A DNA stretch of 64,000 nt from Candidatus Kinetoplastibacterium crithidii (ex Angomonas deanei ATCC 30255) (GCF_000319225.1 NC_019815.1:620001-684000); one strand, 5' to 3'. Shown: positions 21,576-31,473, counted from the first letter of the stretch. A program made the numbers and translations. The notes: a model not told the origin generated them from the letters alone.

Positions 21576-22769
21576 ATGGAATTTAGTAAATTTGATGTTA
21601 GTTCTTTGATGGAAATAACTAAACGTCCCGATTTGTTATTTGTCAGAGGTTCTGGATCATGGTTAGAAGATCAAAATGGCAAACGCTACTTAGATTTTAT
21701 ACAGGGATGGGCTGTTAACTCTTTAGGTCATTCTTCTCCAGAAATGGTACTGGCATTAAGAGAACAATCGCAATTATTAATTAATCCTTCACCTGCTTTT
21801 TATAATATACCTTCTATAAATTTAGCTTCTCGTTTAACTAGCAACTCTTGCTTTGATAGAGTTTTCTTTGCTAATAGCGGAGCAGAAGCAAACGAAGGAG
21901 CCATCAAGTTAGCAAGAAAATGGGGGCAAATTAATAAGAAAGGAGCCTATAAAATCATTACTATGAAAGATAGCTTTCATGGTCGTACTATAGCTACTAT
22001 GTCTGCATCAGGAAAGCCAGGATGGGATTCAATTTTTAAACCTCAAGTAGATGGTTTTTTAAAGGCAGAGATAAATAATATATCGTCTGTAGAATCTTTA
22101 ATAGACAATAATGTTGTAGCTATTATGTTAGAACCAATACAGGGTGAGTCTGGTGTTATTCCTGCGAACATTGAGTTTTTAAAAGACCTGAGAATTCTTG
22201 CTAAGAAACATGATTTATTATTAATAGTAGATGAGGTGCAGACTGGCATGGGTAGGACTGGTAAACTTTTTGCATACCAATATTCTGATATCGAACCAGA
22301 TATTATGACACTAGGTAAGGGTATAGGAGGAGGATTGCCTTTGTCAGCTTTACTGGCTCGTGAAGAGGTTTGTGTATTTGCTTACGGTGATCAAGGAGGA
22401 ACCTATAATGGTAATCCTCTATGTACAGCAGTTGGATTAGCAGTATTTGATATTATAAGTAAAAAAGAATTTTTGGATTCTGTTTTAAGAAAAGCTGATA
22501 GGTTATCTAAAGGTTTAATGCATTTATCTAATAAATATTCATTATTAGGAGAAAGAGGTTTTGGTTTATTAAGAGCCTTAGTTCTATCTAGTAATGATGC
22601 TAATCATATTGTTGAAGAAGCTAGGAATTTAACACCAGAAGGATTATTATTAAATGCTCCACGTCCAAATTTATTACGTTTTATGCCCTCGTTAAATGTA
22701 ACAGATGCAGAAATAGATCTTCTTCTAGAAAAACTAGACTATATTTTTGAAAGAATAAGTAAAGACTAA
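21576..22769 (+). CDS. argD: Acetylornithine (or succinyl-DAP) aminotransferase
   Basis: A fold-type I PLP enzyme of the class III aminotransferases. 397 aa. It has SGAEANEGAIKLARK (101-115), FHGRT (134-138), the PLP-contact DEVQTGMGRTG (219-229), the Schiff-base Lys248 in LGKGIGG, and the QGGTYNGNPL segment. ArgD makes acetylornithine in arginine synthesis and also acts as DapC in lysine synthesis in many bacteria. No other arg or dap gene is in the window, so which role matters here cannot be decided from position. Confidence 0.9.
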   Translation: MEFSKFDVSSLMEITKRPDLLFVRGSGSWLEDQNGKRYLDFIQGWAVNSLGHSSPEMVLALREQSQLLINPSPAFYNIPSINLASRLTSNSCFDRVFFANSGAEANEGAIKLARKWGQINKKGAYKIITMKDSFHGRTIATMSASGKPGWDSIFKPQVDGFLKAEINNISSVESLIDNNVVAIMLEPIQGESGVIPANIEFLKDLRILAKKHDLLLIVDEVQTGMGRTGKLFAYQYSDIEPDIMTLGKGIGGGLPLSALLAREEVCVFAYGDQGGTYNGNPLCTAVGLAVFDIISKKEFLDSVLRKADRLSKGLMHLSNKYSLLGERGFGLLRALVLSSNDANHIVEEARNLTPEGLLLNAPRPNLLRFMPSLNVTDAEIDLLLEKLDYIFERISKD

Positions 22770-22790
22770 AAACATTTATTAATTATTCAT

Positions 22791-22828
22791 GAATCTAATA
22801 CTTTTGTTTAAGAAATAGTATTAGATTC
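22791..22828. terminator. Shared hairpin between convergent argD and dsbA
   Basis: Perfect 12-bp inverted repeat GAATCTAATACT (22791-22802) and AGTATTAGATTC (22817-22828) with a 14-base loop. It begins 21 bases after the argD stop and its far arm overlaps the last dsbA codons. There is a modest T-rich loop but no clear T run, so it is probably a weak bidirectional terminator or 3'-end stabiliser. Confidence 0.5.
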
Positions 22829-23455
22829 TGAGCGATATTTATTAATCAATTTGTCTATTTCTTCTATGGTATCGATATAACTATTACCAGCTAGTGTTGG
22901 TGATGTTAGATATTCACCACCTACTATGAAAATAGGTATTTCTTTTATATTGCAAAAATGAAAAAGATTATTTGCTTGTTTCATTTTTATTTCAATTCCG
23001 AAAGAATTGAATACTTTATTAAATTTATTAATAGAAATTTGATGTTTTAATAACCAATTTTCTAGATTTTTGTGTTTTTTAAAAAAAAACCTATCTTTTT
23101 TAATAGTATTAAATATTTCTATATTAAGTTCTTCTTTATTAATAGACTCAATAGTAAAGTAAATTTTTTGTAATTGTTGAGTATAGTCATTAGTAGCAAT
23201 TGGTATTTTTATTATTTTTACATCATTTGGAATGTTTTTAGACCATCTATTTAAATAAATTTCTATTTCATTACAGTGTTTGCACATATAAGAAAAAAAT
23301 TCAATAATCTCTATTGAATCTTCTTGTGCTATAGGTATTTTAAAATCTAATATTTCATATTTGTTTTTAGTCGCATATGAAACATTAGAAAAAATAAAAA
23401 AATATACTGTTATTGTTGTTATAGCTAATTTTCTAAAACTAGAAACTCTATTCAT
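22808..23455 (-). CDS. dsbA: DsbA-like periplasmic thiol:disulfide oxidoreductase
   Basis: Oxidises cysteine pairs in exported proteins. 215 aa. Signal peptide at about 1-28 (hydrophobic ITTITVYFFIFSNVSYA); active site Cys58-Lys-His-Cys61 (FFSYMCKHC) and the cis-Pro at 174 (KEIPIF). The sequence between is strongly drifted (Lys/Asn/Ile). It lies 68 bp after argS. In Bordetella, as I recall, a SPOR-domain gene separates argS and dsbA; it is absent here. Confidence 0.88.
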   Translation of the reverse strand: MNRVSSFRKLAITTITVYFFIFSNVSYATKNKYEILDFKIPIAQEDSIEIIEFFSYMCKHCNEIEIYLNRWSKNIPNDVKIIKIPIATNDYTQQLQKIYFTIESINKEELNIEIFNTIKKDRFFFKKHKNLENWLLKHQISINKFNKVFNSFGIEIKMKQANNLFHFCNIKEIPIFIVGGEYLTSPTLAGNSYIDTIEEIDKLINKYRSESNTIS

Positions 23456-23523
23456 ACTATTGAAGTATTTGTTTTGAAAGTCATAATAAGTGGAGTCTAT
23501 TTATAAACTTAAAATAGTATCCA

Positions 23524-25218
23524 TTACATTTCTTCAGGTATAGATACACCTAATAAAGTCAAACCATTTCTTAATACTTGTAATGTAGCATTTATCAAAC
23601 GTAACCTAGCTAACTTCAAGTTTTCTTGTTCTACTATAACATGTTCTGAATTATACCAAGAATGACAATCTGCTGCACATTCTTGTAGCCAGAATGCTAT
23701 GAGATGTGGTGACAATTCATCAGCTGATTGTTTTATTACAGAAGGGAATTCAGATAGACGTTTTATCAAATTTATCTCAGAATGGCTTGTCAAAAGATTA
23801 ATATCAGATTTTTGAATGAGAGAATGGTCCATATTTGCTTTTTTTAATATTGAATTTAATCTTGCATACGCATATTGTATGTAGTAAACAGGGTTTTCTT
23901 CCTTTTGAGAAATTGCTAAATCTATATCAAAAATAAACTCTGTATCTGCACGACGTTGTATAAGAAAGTAACGTGCTGCATCACGACCTACCCAGCTTAT
24001 TAAATCTCGCATAGTAACGTATGTACCTGACCTTTTAGAGATTTTTATTTCCTCACCATTACTAATAATCTTTACCATTTTATGTAGCACGTATTGAGGA
24101 TAGTTCTTTGGTATATCGTTTGATAATGCTTGCAATCCAGCACGTACACGAGATACTGTTCCGTGATGGTCACTACCTTGTATATTTATTGCTGTATGAA
24201 ACCCTCTGTCCCATTTTGTTTTATGATAAGCTACATCTGGCACAAAATATGTATAGCCACCATCATTACTTTTACGCATTACCCTATCTTTATCATCACC
24301 AGTAAGAACAGTTGTTTTTAGCCATAGAGCACCTTCGTGTTCATAAGTATATCCGCTGTTTATCAAGGCTTGTACAGTTTTTTCCACTTTGCCAGAAGTA
24401 TATAAAGAACTTTCTAGGTAATAATTGTCGAATATTAAACCAAAAGATTTTAGATCTATATCTTGTTCTTTACGTAAATAAGCAATGGCAAATGTTTGGA
24501 TATCATTTAAACAATCTATGTTGCCAGATGCAATAGTTTTTGAACCATCAGTATTATCTATGCATTCTTTATTGATAAAAGATTTGGCAATATCTATAAT
24601 ATATTCGCCATGATATAAATCTTTATTTTTAGGCTCTAATGTCTCAAAATCTATATTTTTAGCTCTTGATTGTACACTTATAGCTAAATTATGTATTTGA
24701 TTACCTGAGTCATTGTAATAAAATTCACTGACTACATGCCATCCAACTGCTTTATAAATTTGACAAATGGCACTACCTAATGCTGCTTGTCTTGCATGGC
24801 CAACATGCAATGGTCCTGTAGGATTTGCTGATACAAACTCCACTAATATATTCTTGTTCTTTGAACTATTTTTGGCATGTCCGTATTTGTCTCTATATAG
24901 TTCTATCTCATCAAACACTTCCATCATAGCTTCTTTACTAATATAAAAATTAATAAACCCAGGCTTAACAATTTCTATATTAGAAATAATTTTTTTACTA
25001 TCTATATTCTCATTGAGCATATCTACAATATTTTGTGCTAGATCCATAGGGTTTTTGTTAATTTTTTTTGCTATGCGCATGGCTATATTAGTAGATATAT
25101 CGCCGTATAATTTTATTTTTGGTTTTTCTAAAATTATTTCTATTTCATTACTAGGTACCAAATCATTAACTGCAGATTCAATGAGGTTTATTAATATTTT
25201 TTTTTGATTTGGCAGCAT
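23524..25218 (-). CDS. argS: Arginyl-tRNA synthetase
   Basis: Charges tRNA-Arg. 564 aa, a class I synthetase. The HIGH box is HVGH (138-141) in ANPTGPLHVGHARQAALG. The KMSKS loop is replaced by KISKRSGTYVTMRDL, which is usual for ArgRS. The N-terminal Add1 domain and C-terminal anticodon-binding helices are complete, ending LLGVSIPEEM. Start ATG 25218. Confidence 0.97.
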   Translation of the reverse strand: MLPNQKKILINLIESAVNDLVPSNEIEIILEKPKIKLYGDISTNIAMRIAKKINKNPMDLAQNIVDMLNENIDSKKIISNIEIVKPGFINFYISKEAMMEVFDEIELYRDKYGHAKNSSKNKNILVEFVSANPTGPLHVGHARQAALGSAICQIYKAVGWHVVSEFYYNDSGNQIHNLAISVQSRAKNIDFETLEPKNKDLYHGEYIIDIAKSFINKECIDNTDGSKTIASGNIDCLNDIQTFAIAYLRKEQDIDLKSFGLIFDNYYLESSLYTSGKVEKTVQALINSGYTYEHEGALWLKTTVLTGDDKDRVMRKSNDGGYTYFVPDVAYHKTKWDRGFHTAINIQGSDHHGTVSRVRAGLQALSNDIPKNYPQYVLHKMVKIISNGEEIKISKRSGTYVTMRDLISWVGRDAARYFLIQRRADTEFIFDIDLAISQKEENPVYYIQYAYARLNSILKKANMDHSLIQKSDINLLTSHSEINLIKRLSEFPSVIKQSADELSPHLIAFWLQECAADCHSWYNSEHVIVEQENLKLARLRLINATLQVLRNGLTLLGVSIPEEM

Positions 25219-25271
25219 AATTTATATTTTTTAATGCAAAGTTATTATATTCAATATAGAGCTATATTATA

Positions 25272-25317
25272 CAATAATCATAAATATCAAACTATGTATG
25301 ATTATTTATGATTATTG
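25272..25317. terminator. Long all-AT hairpin between leuA and argS
   Basis: A perfect 14-bp inverted repeat (CAATAATCATAAAT at 25272-25285, ATTTATGATTATTG at 25304-25317) with an 18-base loop, starting 13 bases past the leuA stop. The stem has little G/C and no adjoining T run, so it is a weak terminator candidate or an RNA-stability element. Confidence 0.4.
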
Positions 25318-25329
25318 TTCATGTTTTAT

Positions 25330-27012
25330 TTATAAAGATGATTCTGTTGACTTTATATGTCTATTGATAGCACTTAATACAGCTCTGAAAGAAGCGGTTA
25401 CTATATCTCTATCTATACCGACACCAAATCCAGTATTAGAACTGTCTATTCTGAGTTCAACATAACAAGCAGCTTTAGTATTAGTATTAGCTCCTATAGA
25501 ATGTTCGTGATAACTCATTATTCTTGCAGGCAAGCCTAAAGAAGATATGAAGGCAGATATTGCACCATTGCCTTCTCCTTTTACTAGACGTTTTTCATTA
25601 TTATACTCTAGTTCAGCTTCAATTTTAAAATGCTTGGCTTCAATTTCACTGGGGTCGCCATCGATACGATGACGTATCAATTTCCATGGGTTATTTTGAT
25701 CTAGATATTCTTCTTTAAATGTTTTGTAAACTTCTTCTGCTGTTACTTCTCTTCCTGTCTTGTCAGTAATTCTTTGTATGTAGCGACTAAATTCAATTTG
25801 CAGTCTTCTTGGCAATGAAAGGCCATATTCACGTTCTAATAGATAAGAGACGCCACCTTTCCCAGATTGACTATTAACTCGTATAACAGCATCATAACTA
25901 CGTCCTAAATCTGCAGGGTCTATAGGAAGATATGGTACTTCCCACACATCATCAGACTGCTGTTTCGCCATTCCCTTTTTAATTGCATCTTGATGAGAAC
26001 CAGAAAATGCTGTGAATACCAAATCACCAACATAAGGATGTCTTGGATTTGTAGACATTTGTGTGCAGTATTCTACACAACGTCTAACTTCATCTATATC
26101 AGAAAAATCTAAATTAGGATTAATGCCTTGTGTATAAAGATTCAAAGCAAGAGTCAAAAGATCAACATTACCTGTACGTTCTCCGTGGCCGAATAAGCAT
26201 CCTTCCACACGGTCTGCACCAGCCATTAAAGCTAATTCAGCTGCAGCTACAGCTGTTCCTCTATCATTATGAGGATGTACGCTGATAATGACGTTTTCCC
26301 TATTATTTATATTTCTATGCATCCATTCTATTTGGTCTGCATACACATTAGGAGTAGAAGACTCAATAGTAGCAGGTAGGTTAAGAATCATCTTATTAGT
26401 ACTTGTTGGCTGATAAATGTCAATAACTGTATTTGCTACATCTAAAGCAAAATCTAACTCGGTGCTGCTAAAAACTTCTATAGAGTATTCGTAATGCCAA
26501 TTAGTCTGTGGATATTGGCTAAATAAATCTTTTACAAGTGTTGTCCCATCGATAGCAATTTTTTTAATCTCATCACGACTCATATTAAAAACGATTTTTC
26601 TAAAAGAAGGAGCACATGCATTGTATAAATGGATTATACCAGTTTTAGCTCCCGCTACAGCTTCTATTGTTCTTTTAATCAAATCTTCACGAGCTTGTGT
26701 AAGAACTGAGATCGTAACATCTTCAGGAATATATTCATCATCTATTAATTTTCTTACAAAATCAAAATCAGTTTGAGAAGCTGAAGGAAAACCAACTTCT
26801 ATTTCTTTAAATCCAATTTTGAGTAATTGTTCAAAAAAACTAATTTTTCTTTCAACATTCATAGGCTCTATTAGAGCTTGATTCCCATCACGTAAATCAG
26901 TGCTGAGCCAGATAGGTGCTTTAGCAATTTTTTTGCTAGGCCATGTGCGATCTGAATAGTCTTTAGTAAATGGGCGAAATGGTACATATTTATTAGCTGG
27001 GTTGGCAAGCAT
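25330..27012 (-). CDS. leuA: 2-isopropylmalate synthase
   Basis: Catalyses acetyl-CoA plus 2-ketoisovalerate to 2-isopropylmalate, the first committed step to leucine. 560 aa, the long LeuA form. Catalytic TIM barrel with [15 protein letters not shown] and metal ligands in the [26 protein letters not shown] region, a linker, then the regulatory (leucine-binding) domain with GKGGVSYLL and a C-terminal dimer domain. Start ATG 27012. It stands alone; the other leu genes are outside the window. Confidence 0.96.
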   Translation of the reverse strand: MLANPANKYVPFRPFTKDYSDRTWPSKKIAKAPIWLSTDLRDGNQALIEPMNVERKISFFEQLLKIGFKEIEVGFPSASQTDFDFVRKLIDDEYIPEDVTISVLTQAREDLIKRTIEAVAGAKTGIIHLYNACAPSFRKIVFNMSRDEIKKIAIDGTTLVKDLFSQYPQTNWHYEYSIEVFSSTELDFALDVANTVIDIYQPTSTNKMILNLPATIESSTPNVYADQIEWMHRNINNRENVIISVHPHNDRGTAVAAAELALMAGADRVEGCLFGHGERTGNVDLLTLALNLYTQGINPNLDFSDIDEVRRCVEYCTQMSTNPRHPYVGDLVFTAFSGSHQDAIKKGMAKQQSDDVWEVPYLPIDPADLGRSYDAVIRVNSQSGKGGVSYLLEREYGLSLPRRLQIEFSRYIQRITDKTGREVTAEEVYKTFKEEYLDQNNPWKLIRHRIDGDPSEIEAKHFKIEAELEYNNEKRLVKGEGNGAISAFISSLGLPARIMSYHEHSIGANTNTKAACYVELRIDSSNTGFGVGIDRDIVTASFRAVLSAINRHIKSTESSL

Positions 27013-27113
27013 AATATTAAAATCCGTAAGTCTTTAAATTGTTTTTACAAAAAATTAAATAAAATTTATATAGAGATTACTTTTATGGTATTAAACTCTA
27101 TGTGAACAAAATG

Positions 27114-27127
27114 ATAATGATCATTAT
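27114..27127. promoter_or_regulatory. 14-bp palindrome upstream of leuA
   Basis: ATAATGATCATTAT is a perfect palindrome about 100 bases upstream of the leuA start, in a 261-bp AT-rich gap with no gene. It superficially resembles a Fur box but the half-site spacing is wrong. A role as an operator is only a possibility. Confidence 0.25.
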
Positions 27128-27273
27128 TACATTTTAATATCTATATGTAAAAATAATGTATTTTTAATTTTATCCAAAGTTCTAATGTTACAAATTAAGA
27201 TCATATTTTAACATGTATTAACATAAGAGAACTATTTAGAAGTTATATATTACTATATAACTGTTATATTTTA

Positions 27274-27675
27274 TTATTTTGTTAGATCAAGTAGGGGTAT
27301 TTCAGTAATATTATTGGGATTTATAATCAGTCTTTTTATCCCTATCTCGTCAGTATTGCTTGAGTTATTTGTGTTTTCTATATCACTTTCCACTAGAGAA
27401 ATGGTATTTATTTGTTTTGTATTATTGATTGATAGATCAGGATCGCCAAGAGTTCCATTGATGAGTGGTTGAGGAGGCTGCACTATAAATCTTTGACCGT
27501 TTGCGTTTAAAACTTCTTTTTGAGAATAATTATTATTAATTTTGTTAACATTGAAAGTCATATTTTGAAATAAAGTTTTTTCAACAATAATCCCAATGAT
27601 AATTGTTATGGATATGAAAATTAGTATTTTTTTGTAACCATGAATTGTAAGAAAAAATCTTTTATTATAAATCAT
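27274..27675 (-). CDS. Unknown small single-pass membrane protein
   Basis: 133 aa, not recognised. A basic N-terminus (MIYNKRFFLTIHGYKK) is followed by one hydrophobic segment (about 17-33, ILIFISITIIIGIIVEK) and a polar, Asn/Ser/Thr-rich tail with a proline patch (VQPPQPLINGTLGDPD). This predicts an inner-membrane anchor with a periplasmic tail. Its ATG overlaps the end of prfC (ATGATTTATAA), so it is translationally coupled. It may be a drifted relic of a longer protein, but its frame is intact. Confidence 0.6.
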   Translation of the reverse strand: MIYNKRFFLTIHGYKKILIFISITIIIGIIVEKTLFQNMTFNVNKINNNYSQKEVLNANGQRFIVQPPQPLINGTLGDPDLSINNTKQINTISLVESDIENTNNSSNTDEIGIKRLIINPNNITEIPLLDLTK

Positions 27676-29272
27676 TAATAACAGACAACAGCTTATTATA
27701 CTCTCTTATCTTGTGAAACTCTATTTCTGGATGTAATTCCTGTGATATCTTTAATTGTGATTGTGAAGTAGCTAGAAAAGTTATATTTCCTAATGAATCA
27801 AAAGCAATATTGGAAGTATTGGAATCTATAAATTTATTTAATATTTTATTATTTTTAGACGATATCCATCTTGCCAATATAAACTTAACTGGCAAAATAT
27901 TTACATCTGCGTTGTACTCGTGTTTTAAACGATGAGCTACTACTTCAAATTGAAGTTGTCCAACAGCTCCTAGCAGCAACGTATTACTTTTATATAATTG
28001 AAAAACTTGAATTGCCCCTTCTTCTCCTAGTTGTTTTAACCCTGTATTTAATTGCTTGTTTTTTAAAGGATCTTTGATTTCAACTGATCTAAATATTTCT
28101 GGAGCAAAAAAAGGAAGACCTGTGAATTGTAAATTTTCACCTTCTGTTAATACATCTCCAAGTTGTAATACTCCATGATTTGGTATTCCGATGATATCTC
28201 CAGCAAAGGCTTCATTTATTAAGTCTCTTTTTTGTGATAAAAACGAAACAACATTATTTGTTTTTATATCTTTTTTAGTTCTAGAAATTTTTAATTTCAT
28301 CCCTCTTTTGAAGATCCCAGAGCATACCTTAATAAACGCTATTCTATCTCTATGAGATGGATCCATATTAGCTTGTATTTTGAAGACAAAGCCAGTAAAT
28401 CTTTCTTCATCTGGGAATACATCTCTTTGTATTGCTGGCTGATAAGATGGTGGTGGGAAATAATCTATTAAGGTATCTAAAACTTCTTGTACACCAAAAT
28501 TATTAATAGCTGAACCAAAAAAAACAGGTGTTTGTTCTCCAGAAATAAACTTTTTTATATCAAATTCTGGAGTTGCTTCTTTTATTAAAGTTACATCTTG
28601 TTCTATTTTGCTAAATAATTTTTCAAATAGTAGATTATTTTTTTTATTTGATCCATTCTTACTAAGAATATCAGGTGATTGATAGCGATCTTGACCTGCT
28701 TTAAATGATAAGATTTTATCTGTTTTTATCTCAAGAACACCTTCGAAAGATTTTCCCATGCCTATTGGCCAAGTAAATGGTATGGCATCTATTTTTAGGT
28801 GATCTTCTATTTCATGTAATAAATCAAAGGGATCTTTAACTTCTCTATCTAATTTATTTATAAAAGTTATTATAGGAGTTCTTCTTTTTCTACAAACTTC
28901 TAACAATCGTATGGTTTGAGATTCTATTCCATTGGCAGCATCTATCACCATTAGGGCAGAATCTACAGCAGTTAATACTCTATACGTATCTTCAGAAAAG
29001 TCTTGGTGTCCTGGTGTATCTAATAAATTAATGATATGGTCATTATATTCGACTTGCATAACAGATGATGCTACAGATATACCTCTTTGTTTTTCTATCT
29101 CCATCCAGTCAGAAGATGCATATCTAGAAGCTTTTCTTGACTTTACTGTTCCTGCTATTTGTATTGCTCCAGCAAAAAGTAATAGTTTTTCAGTTAGTGT
29201 GGTTTTGCCAGCATCTGGGTGAGATATTATCGCAAAAGTCCGTCTTTTTTTTACTTCTTGATGTATATCCAT
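27665..29272 (-). CDS. prfC: Peptide chain release factor 3
   Basis: RF3, the GTPase that recycles RF1/RF2 after termination. 535 aa. G1 SHPDAGKTTL (17-26), the EKQRGISVASSVM switch segment, DTPGHQDFSEDTYR, NKLDRE, and the RF3 C-terminal domains (GAVGQLQFEVVAHRLKHEYN). It is retained here although RF3 is dispensable in many bacteria. Start ATG 29272. Confidence 0.97.
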   Translation of the reverse strand: MDIHQEVKKRRTFAIISHPDAGKTTLTEKLLLFAGAIQIAGTVKSRKASRYASSDWMEIEKQRGISVASSVMQVEYNDHIINLLDTPGHQDFSEDTYRVLTAVDSALMVIDAANGIESQTIRLLEVCRKRRTPIITFINKLDREVKDPFDLLHEIEDHLKIDAIPFTWPIGMGKSFEGVLEIKTDKILSFKAGQDRYQSPDILSKNGSNKKNNLLFEKLFSKIEQDVTLIKEATPEFDIKKFISGEQTPVFFGSAINNFGVQEVLDTLIDYFPPPSYQPAIQRDVFPDEERFTGFVFKIQANMDPSHRDRIAFIKVCSGIFKRGMKLKISRTKKDIKTNNVVSFLSQKRDLINEAFAGDIIGIPNHGVLQLGDVLTEGENLQFTGLPFFAPEIFRSVEIKDPLKNKQLNTGLKQLGEEGAIQVFQLYKSNTLLLGAVGQLQFEVVAHRLKHEYNADVNILPVKFILARWISSKNNKILNKFIDSNTSNIAFDSLGNITFLATSQSQLKISQELHPEIEFHKIREYNKLLSVINDL

Positions 29273-29392
29273 AATTTAGTTAATAAACGTTATTTGATAA
29301 AATAATATTTTTGTTGTTTTTATAATATAGAAATCAAATAGAACACAACCTACAGAATCAGAAGAGGAAGGACAGACTAATGAATATTAGCT

Positions 29393-29468
29393 TGGCTCCC
29401 CGAGCTGGACTCGAACCAGCGACCTGCGGATTAACAGTCCGTCGCTCTACCAACTGAGCTATCAGGGA
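29393..29468 (-). tRNA. trnN: tRNA-Asn (GTT anticodon)
   Basis: Acceptor TCCCTGA/TCGGGGA (one T-G pair), D arm AGCTCAGTTGGTAGAGC, anticodon loop CTGTTAA (GTT), T loop TTCGAGT, discriminator G and encoded CCA. Confidence 0.97.
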
Positions 29469-29545
29469 AAAGTATTATGATAAGCAACACTTACTAAATG
29501 ATATTTAGATTTAGCAAATATGTCAATACTTAATAATAATAAAAA

Positions 29546-29621
29546 TGGTGCCGGCTAGAGGAGTCGAACCCCCGACCTTCGCATTACAAATGCGCTGCTC
29601 TACCAACTGAGCTAAGCCGGC
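29546..29621 (-). tRNA. trnT: tRNA-Thr (TGT anticodon)
   Basis: Acceptor GCCGGCT/AGCCGGC, D arm AGCTCAGTTGGTAGAGC, anticodon loop TTTGTAA (TGT), T loop TTCGACT with two G-T pairs in the T stem, encoded CCA. The outer anticodon-stem pair is G-A. It complements the GGT tRNA-Thr near tuf. Confidence 0.95.
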
Positions 29622-29651
29622 TAAAAATTTATTATACCATGCCTTTATATA

Positions 29652-30011
29652 TTATTTAACAATAGAAAAAGATTTTTTTTCTGTTTTAACTGATTCTATA
29701 TCTTCTACATGGAATTCCATGCCATAACCAGTTTCTTTGGAAAAGATATACAATATTCTTTCCATAGGAATAAATATATTCTCTATAATTCCATTAAACC
29801 TTGTTTGGAATTTAATAAAATTATTATTTATTTCCATATTGTTACAAGCTTCTTGACTTATATTTAGTATTATTTTGTTTTCTTGTACATAGTCTGTAGG
29901 AACCAATGTATTTTTGTCGATACTTACTAATATGTGTGGAGAGTAGTTGTTATCTGTACACCATTCAAATATTGCTCTTATAAAATAAGGTTTTGTTGAT
30001 ATTTTATCCAT
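29652..30011 (-). CDS. sspB: ClpXP adaptor SspB
   Basis: SspB delivers ssrA-tagged peptides from stalled ribosomes to ClpXP. 119 aa, shorter than free-living homologues because the disordered tail is trimmed. The folded domain is recognisable: KPYFIRAIFEWCTDNNYSPHI, the ILNIS strand, and NIFIPMERILYIFSKETGYGMEF. It ends in a short basic tail (VKTEKKSFSIVK) that may still contact ClpX. It follows sspA by 11 bp. Confidence 0.93.
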   Translation of the reverse strand: MDKISTKPYFIRAIFEWCTDNNYSPHILVSIDKNTLVPTDYVQENKIILNISQEACNNMEINNNFIKFQTRFNGIIENIFIPMERILYIFSKETGYGMEFHVEDIESVKTEKKSFSIVK

Positions 30012-30022
30012 GTGTATTGTCT

Positions 30023-30637
30023 TTATTTGCGCATAAGTTTTTCAGCTGGGGACAAGGATTCTATATAAGCAGATCGTGAAAATATTCTTTCGGCATATTT
30101 TTGTAATGGAGCTGCACTTTTTGGTAAAGATATTCCATAATATTCTAGACGCCATAGTAAAGGTGCTATAGCTATATCTAACATAGAGAAGTCATCACCT
30201 AGAAGAAATTTATTTTTGGTTAATATTGGTGATAATTGTGTTAGACGTTCTTTAATATTGTTTCTAGCTTCTAGAATATTCTTTTCATTAGTACTTGTAG
30301 TATCTTGGGACTCAATAATCTTTACTTGTGAGAATAGCTCTTTTTCAAAGGTATATAAGAACAACCTAACTCTTGCTCTGGTTAATGGATCAGCTGGCAT
30401 TAATTGTGGATGAGGAAATCTTTCATCGATATATTCGTTTATGATGTTTGATTCGTAAAGTATTAGCTCTCTTTCAGATAAAATTGGCACTTGGCCATAA
30501 GAATTCATATCAAAAATTTCTTTTGGTTTATTTTTCAAGTCTACATTATGAATTTCAAAATCCATCCATTTTTCAAATAAAACAAAACGACATCTATGTG
30601 AAAAAGGACATGTTTCTCCAGAGTAAAGAACCATCAT
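30023..30637 (-). CDS. sspA: Stringent starvation protein A (GST-fold)
   Basis: An RNA-polymerase-associated GST-fold regulator. 204 aa. Thioredoxin-like N-terminal domain with CPFSHRCRF (10-18), GQVPIL, and YESNIINEYIDERFPHPQLMPADP, the classic SspA segment. The all-helical C-terminal domain is present. It pairs with sspB. As I recall, petABC normally precede sspA in Bordetella; here only 35 bp separate it from the Nif3 gene. Confidence 0.95.
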   Translation of the reverse strand: MMVLYSGETCPFSHRCRFVLFEKWMDFEIHNVDLKNKPKEIFDMNSYGQVPILSERELILYESNIINEYIDERFPHPQLMPADPLTRARVRLFLYTFEKELFSQVKIIESQDTTSTNEKNILEARNNIKERLTQLSPILTKNKFLLGDDFSMLDIAIAPLLWRLEYYGISLPKSAAPLQKYAERIFSRSAYIESLSPAEKLMRK

Positions 30638-30672
30638 ATTTAAAGTTACCTTTATAAAAATCTATATTTTAT

Positions 30673-31428
30673 TTAAATGGGATTATTTATGTCTATGAAA
30701 TCAACCTCAATATTGAATTCTTTTTTTATAGCCAATCCTAAGGCTTTTATTCCATATCTTTCTGTTGCATGGTGACCTGCACATATGAACCCAATATCTA
30801 ATTCTTTAGAAATGTGAAATACTGGTTCAGAAATCTCACCAGTTATATAAACATTTGCGCCTTCATTATAAGCTTCTATAAATTTATTTTGAGCTCCTCC
30901 AGTACACCAGGCTATTTTATTTACAGTTTCATTAGGGTTTCCTATCAATAAGCTAGTTCTTTCTAGTTTTTTGCTTATGTGACTATTTAATTCTTGCATT
31001 GTGATATTTTTTTTATATTTTCCAAACATTAGTAAAGAATCTTTGTTTAGTTGTTTTTCTATAATATCAAATTCTAATATTTTACCTAATTGTACATTAT
31101 TGCCAATATATGGATGAACATCTAATGGCAAATGGTATGCAAATAAATTTAAATCATTTTGCAAACATAATTTTATTCTATTTTTTAATATATCGCTTAT
31201 AACATTATTTCCTTTCCAAAAAACACCATGATGTACAATTACTGCATCGGCTTTTTGATGAACAGCAATATTTAAAAAATCTAGACTTGATGTAACTCCT
31301 ACTATTACTTTTCTTATATTTTTTTTCCCATTTATTTGTAAACCATTAGGGCAATAATCAACAAATTTTTCTGGTTTTAATAATTCATTCAACCATTGAT
31401 TCAGGATTTTTATATTGACAGAGTTCAT
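30673..31428 (-). CDS. Nif3-like dinuclear metal centre protein
   Basis: 251 aa of the Nif3/YbgI family, conserved hexameric proteins with a two-metal site whose reaction is not settled. It has DYCPNGLQINGKK, VIVGVTSSLDF, the metal ligands VIVHHGVFWKG, YHLPLDVHP, and a late GHHATERYGIKALG. An in-frame TTG at 31434 precedes the ATG at 31428, which I choose. The adjacent region upstream holds the decayed tat genes. Confidence 0.9.
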   Translation of the reverse strand: MNSVNIKILNQWLNELLKPEKFVDYCPNGLQINGKKNIRKVIVGVTSSLDFLNIAVHQKADAVIVHHGVFWKGNNVISDILKNRIKLCLQNDLNLFAYHLPLDVHPYIGNNVQLGKILEFDIIEKQLNKDSLLMFGKYKKNITMQELNSHISKKLERTSLLIGNPNETVNKIAWCTGGAQNKFIEAYNEGANVYITGEISEPVFHISKELDIGFICAGHHATERYGIKALGLAIKKEFNIEVDFIDINNPI

Positions 31429-31473
31429 ATTCAATTATTGATGTAATATTTTTAGTAAATTTTACATATAGAT

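Noticed and set aside
27108-27130. Fur box upstream of leuA
   Set aside because: The half-sites TGATAAT and ATTATTA are separated by four bases rather than one, and the gene is not an iron gene. Only the plain palindrome is reported.
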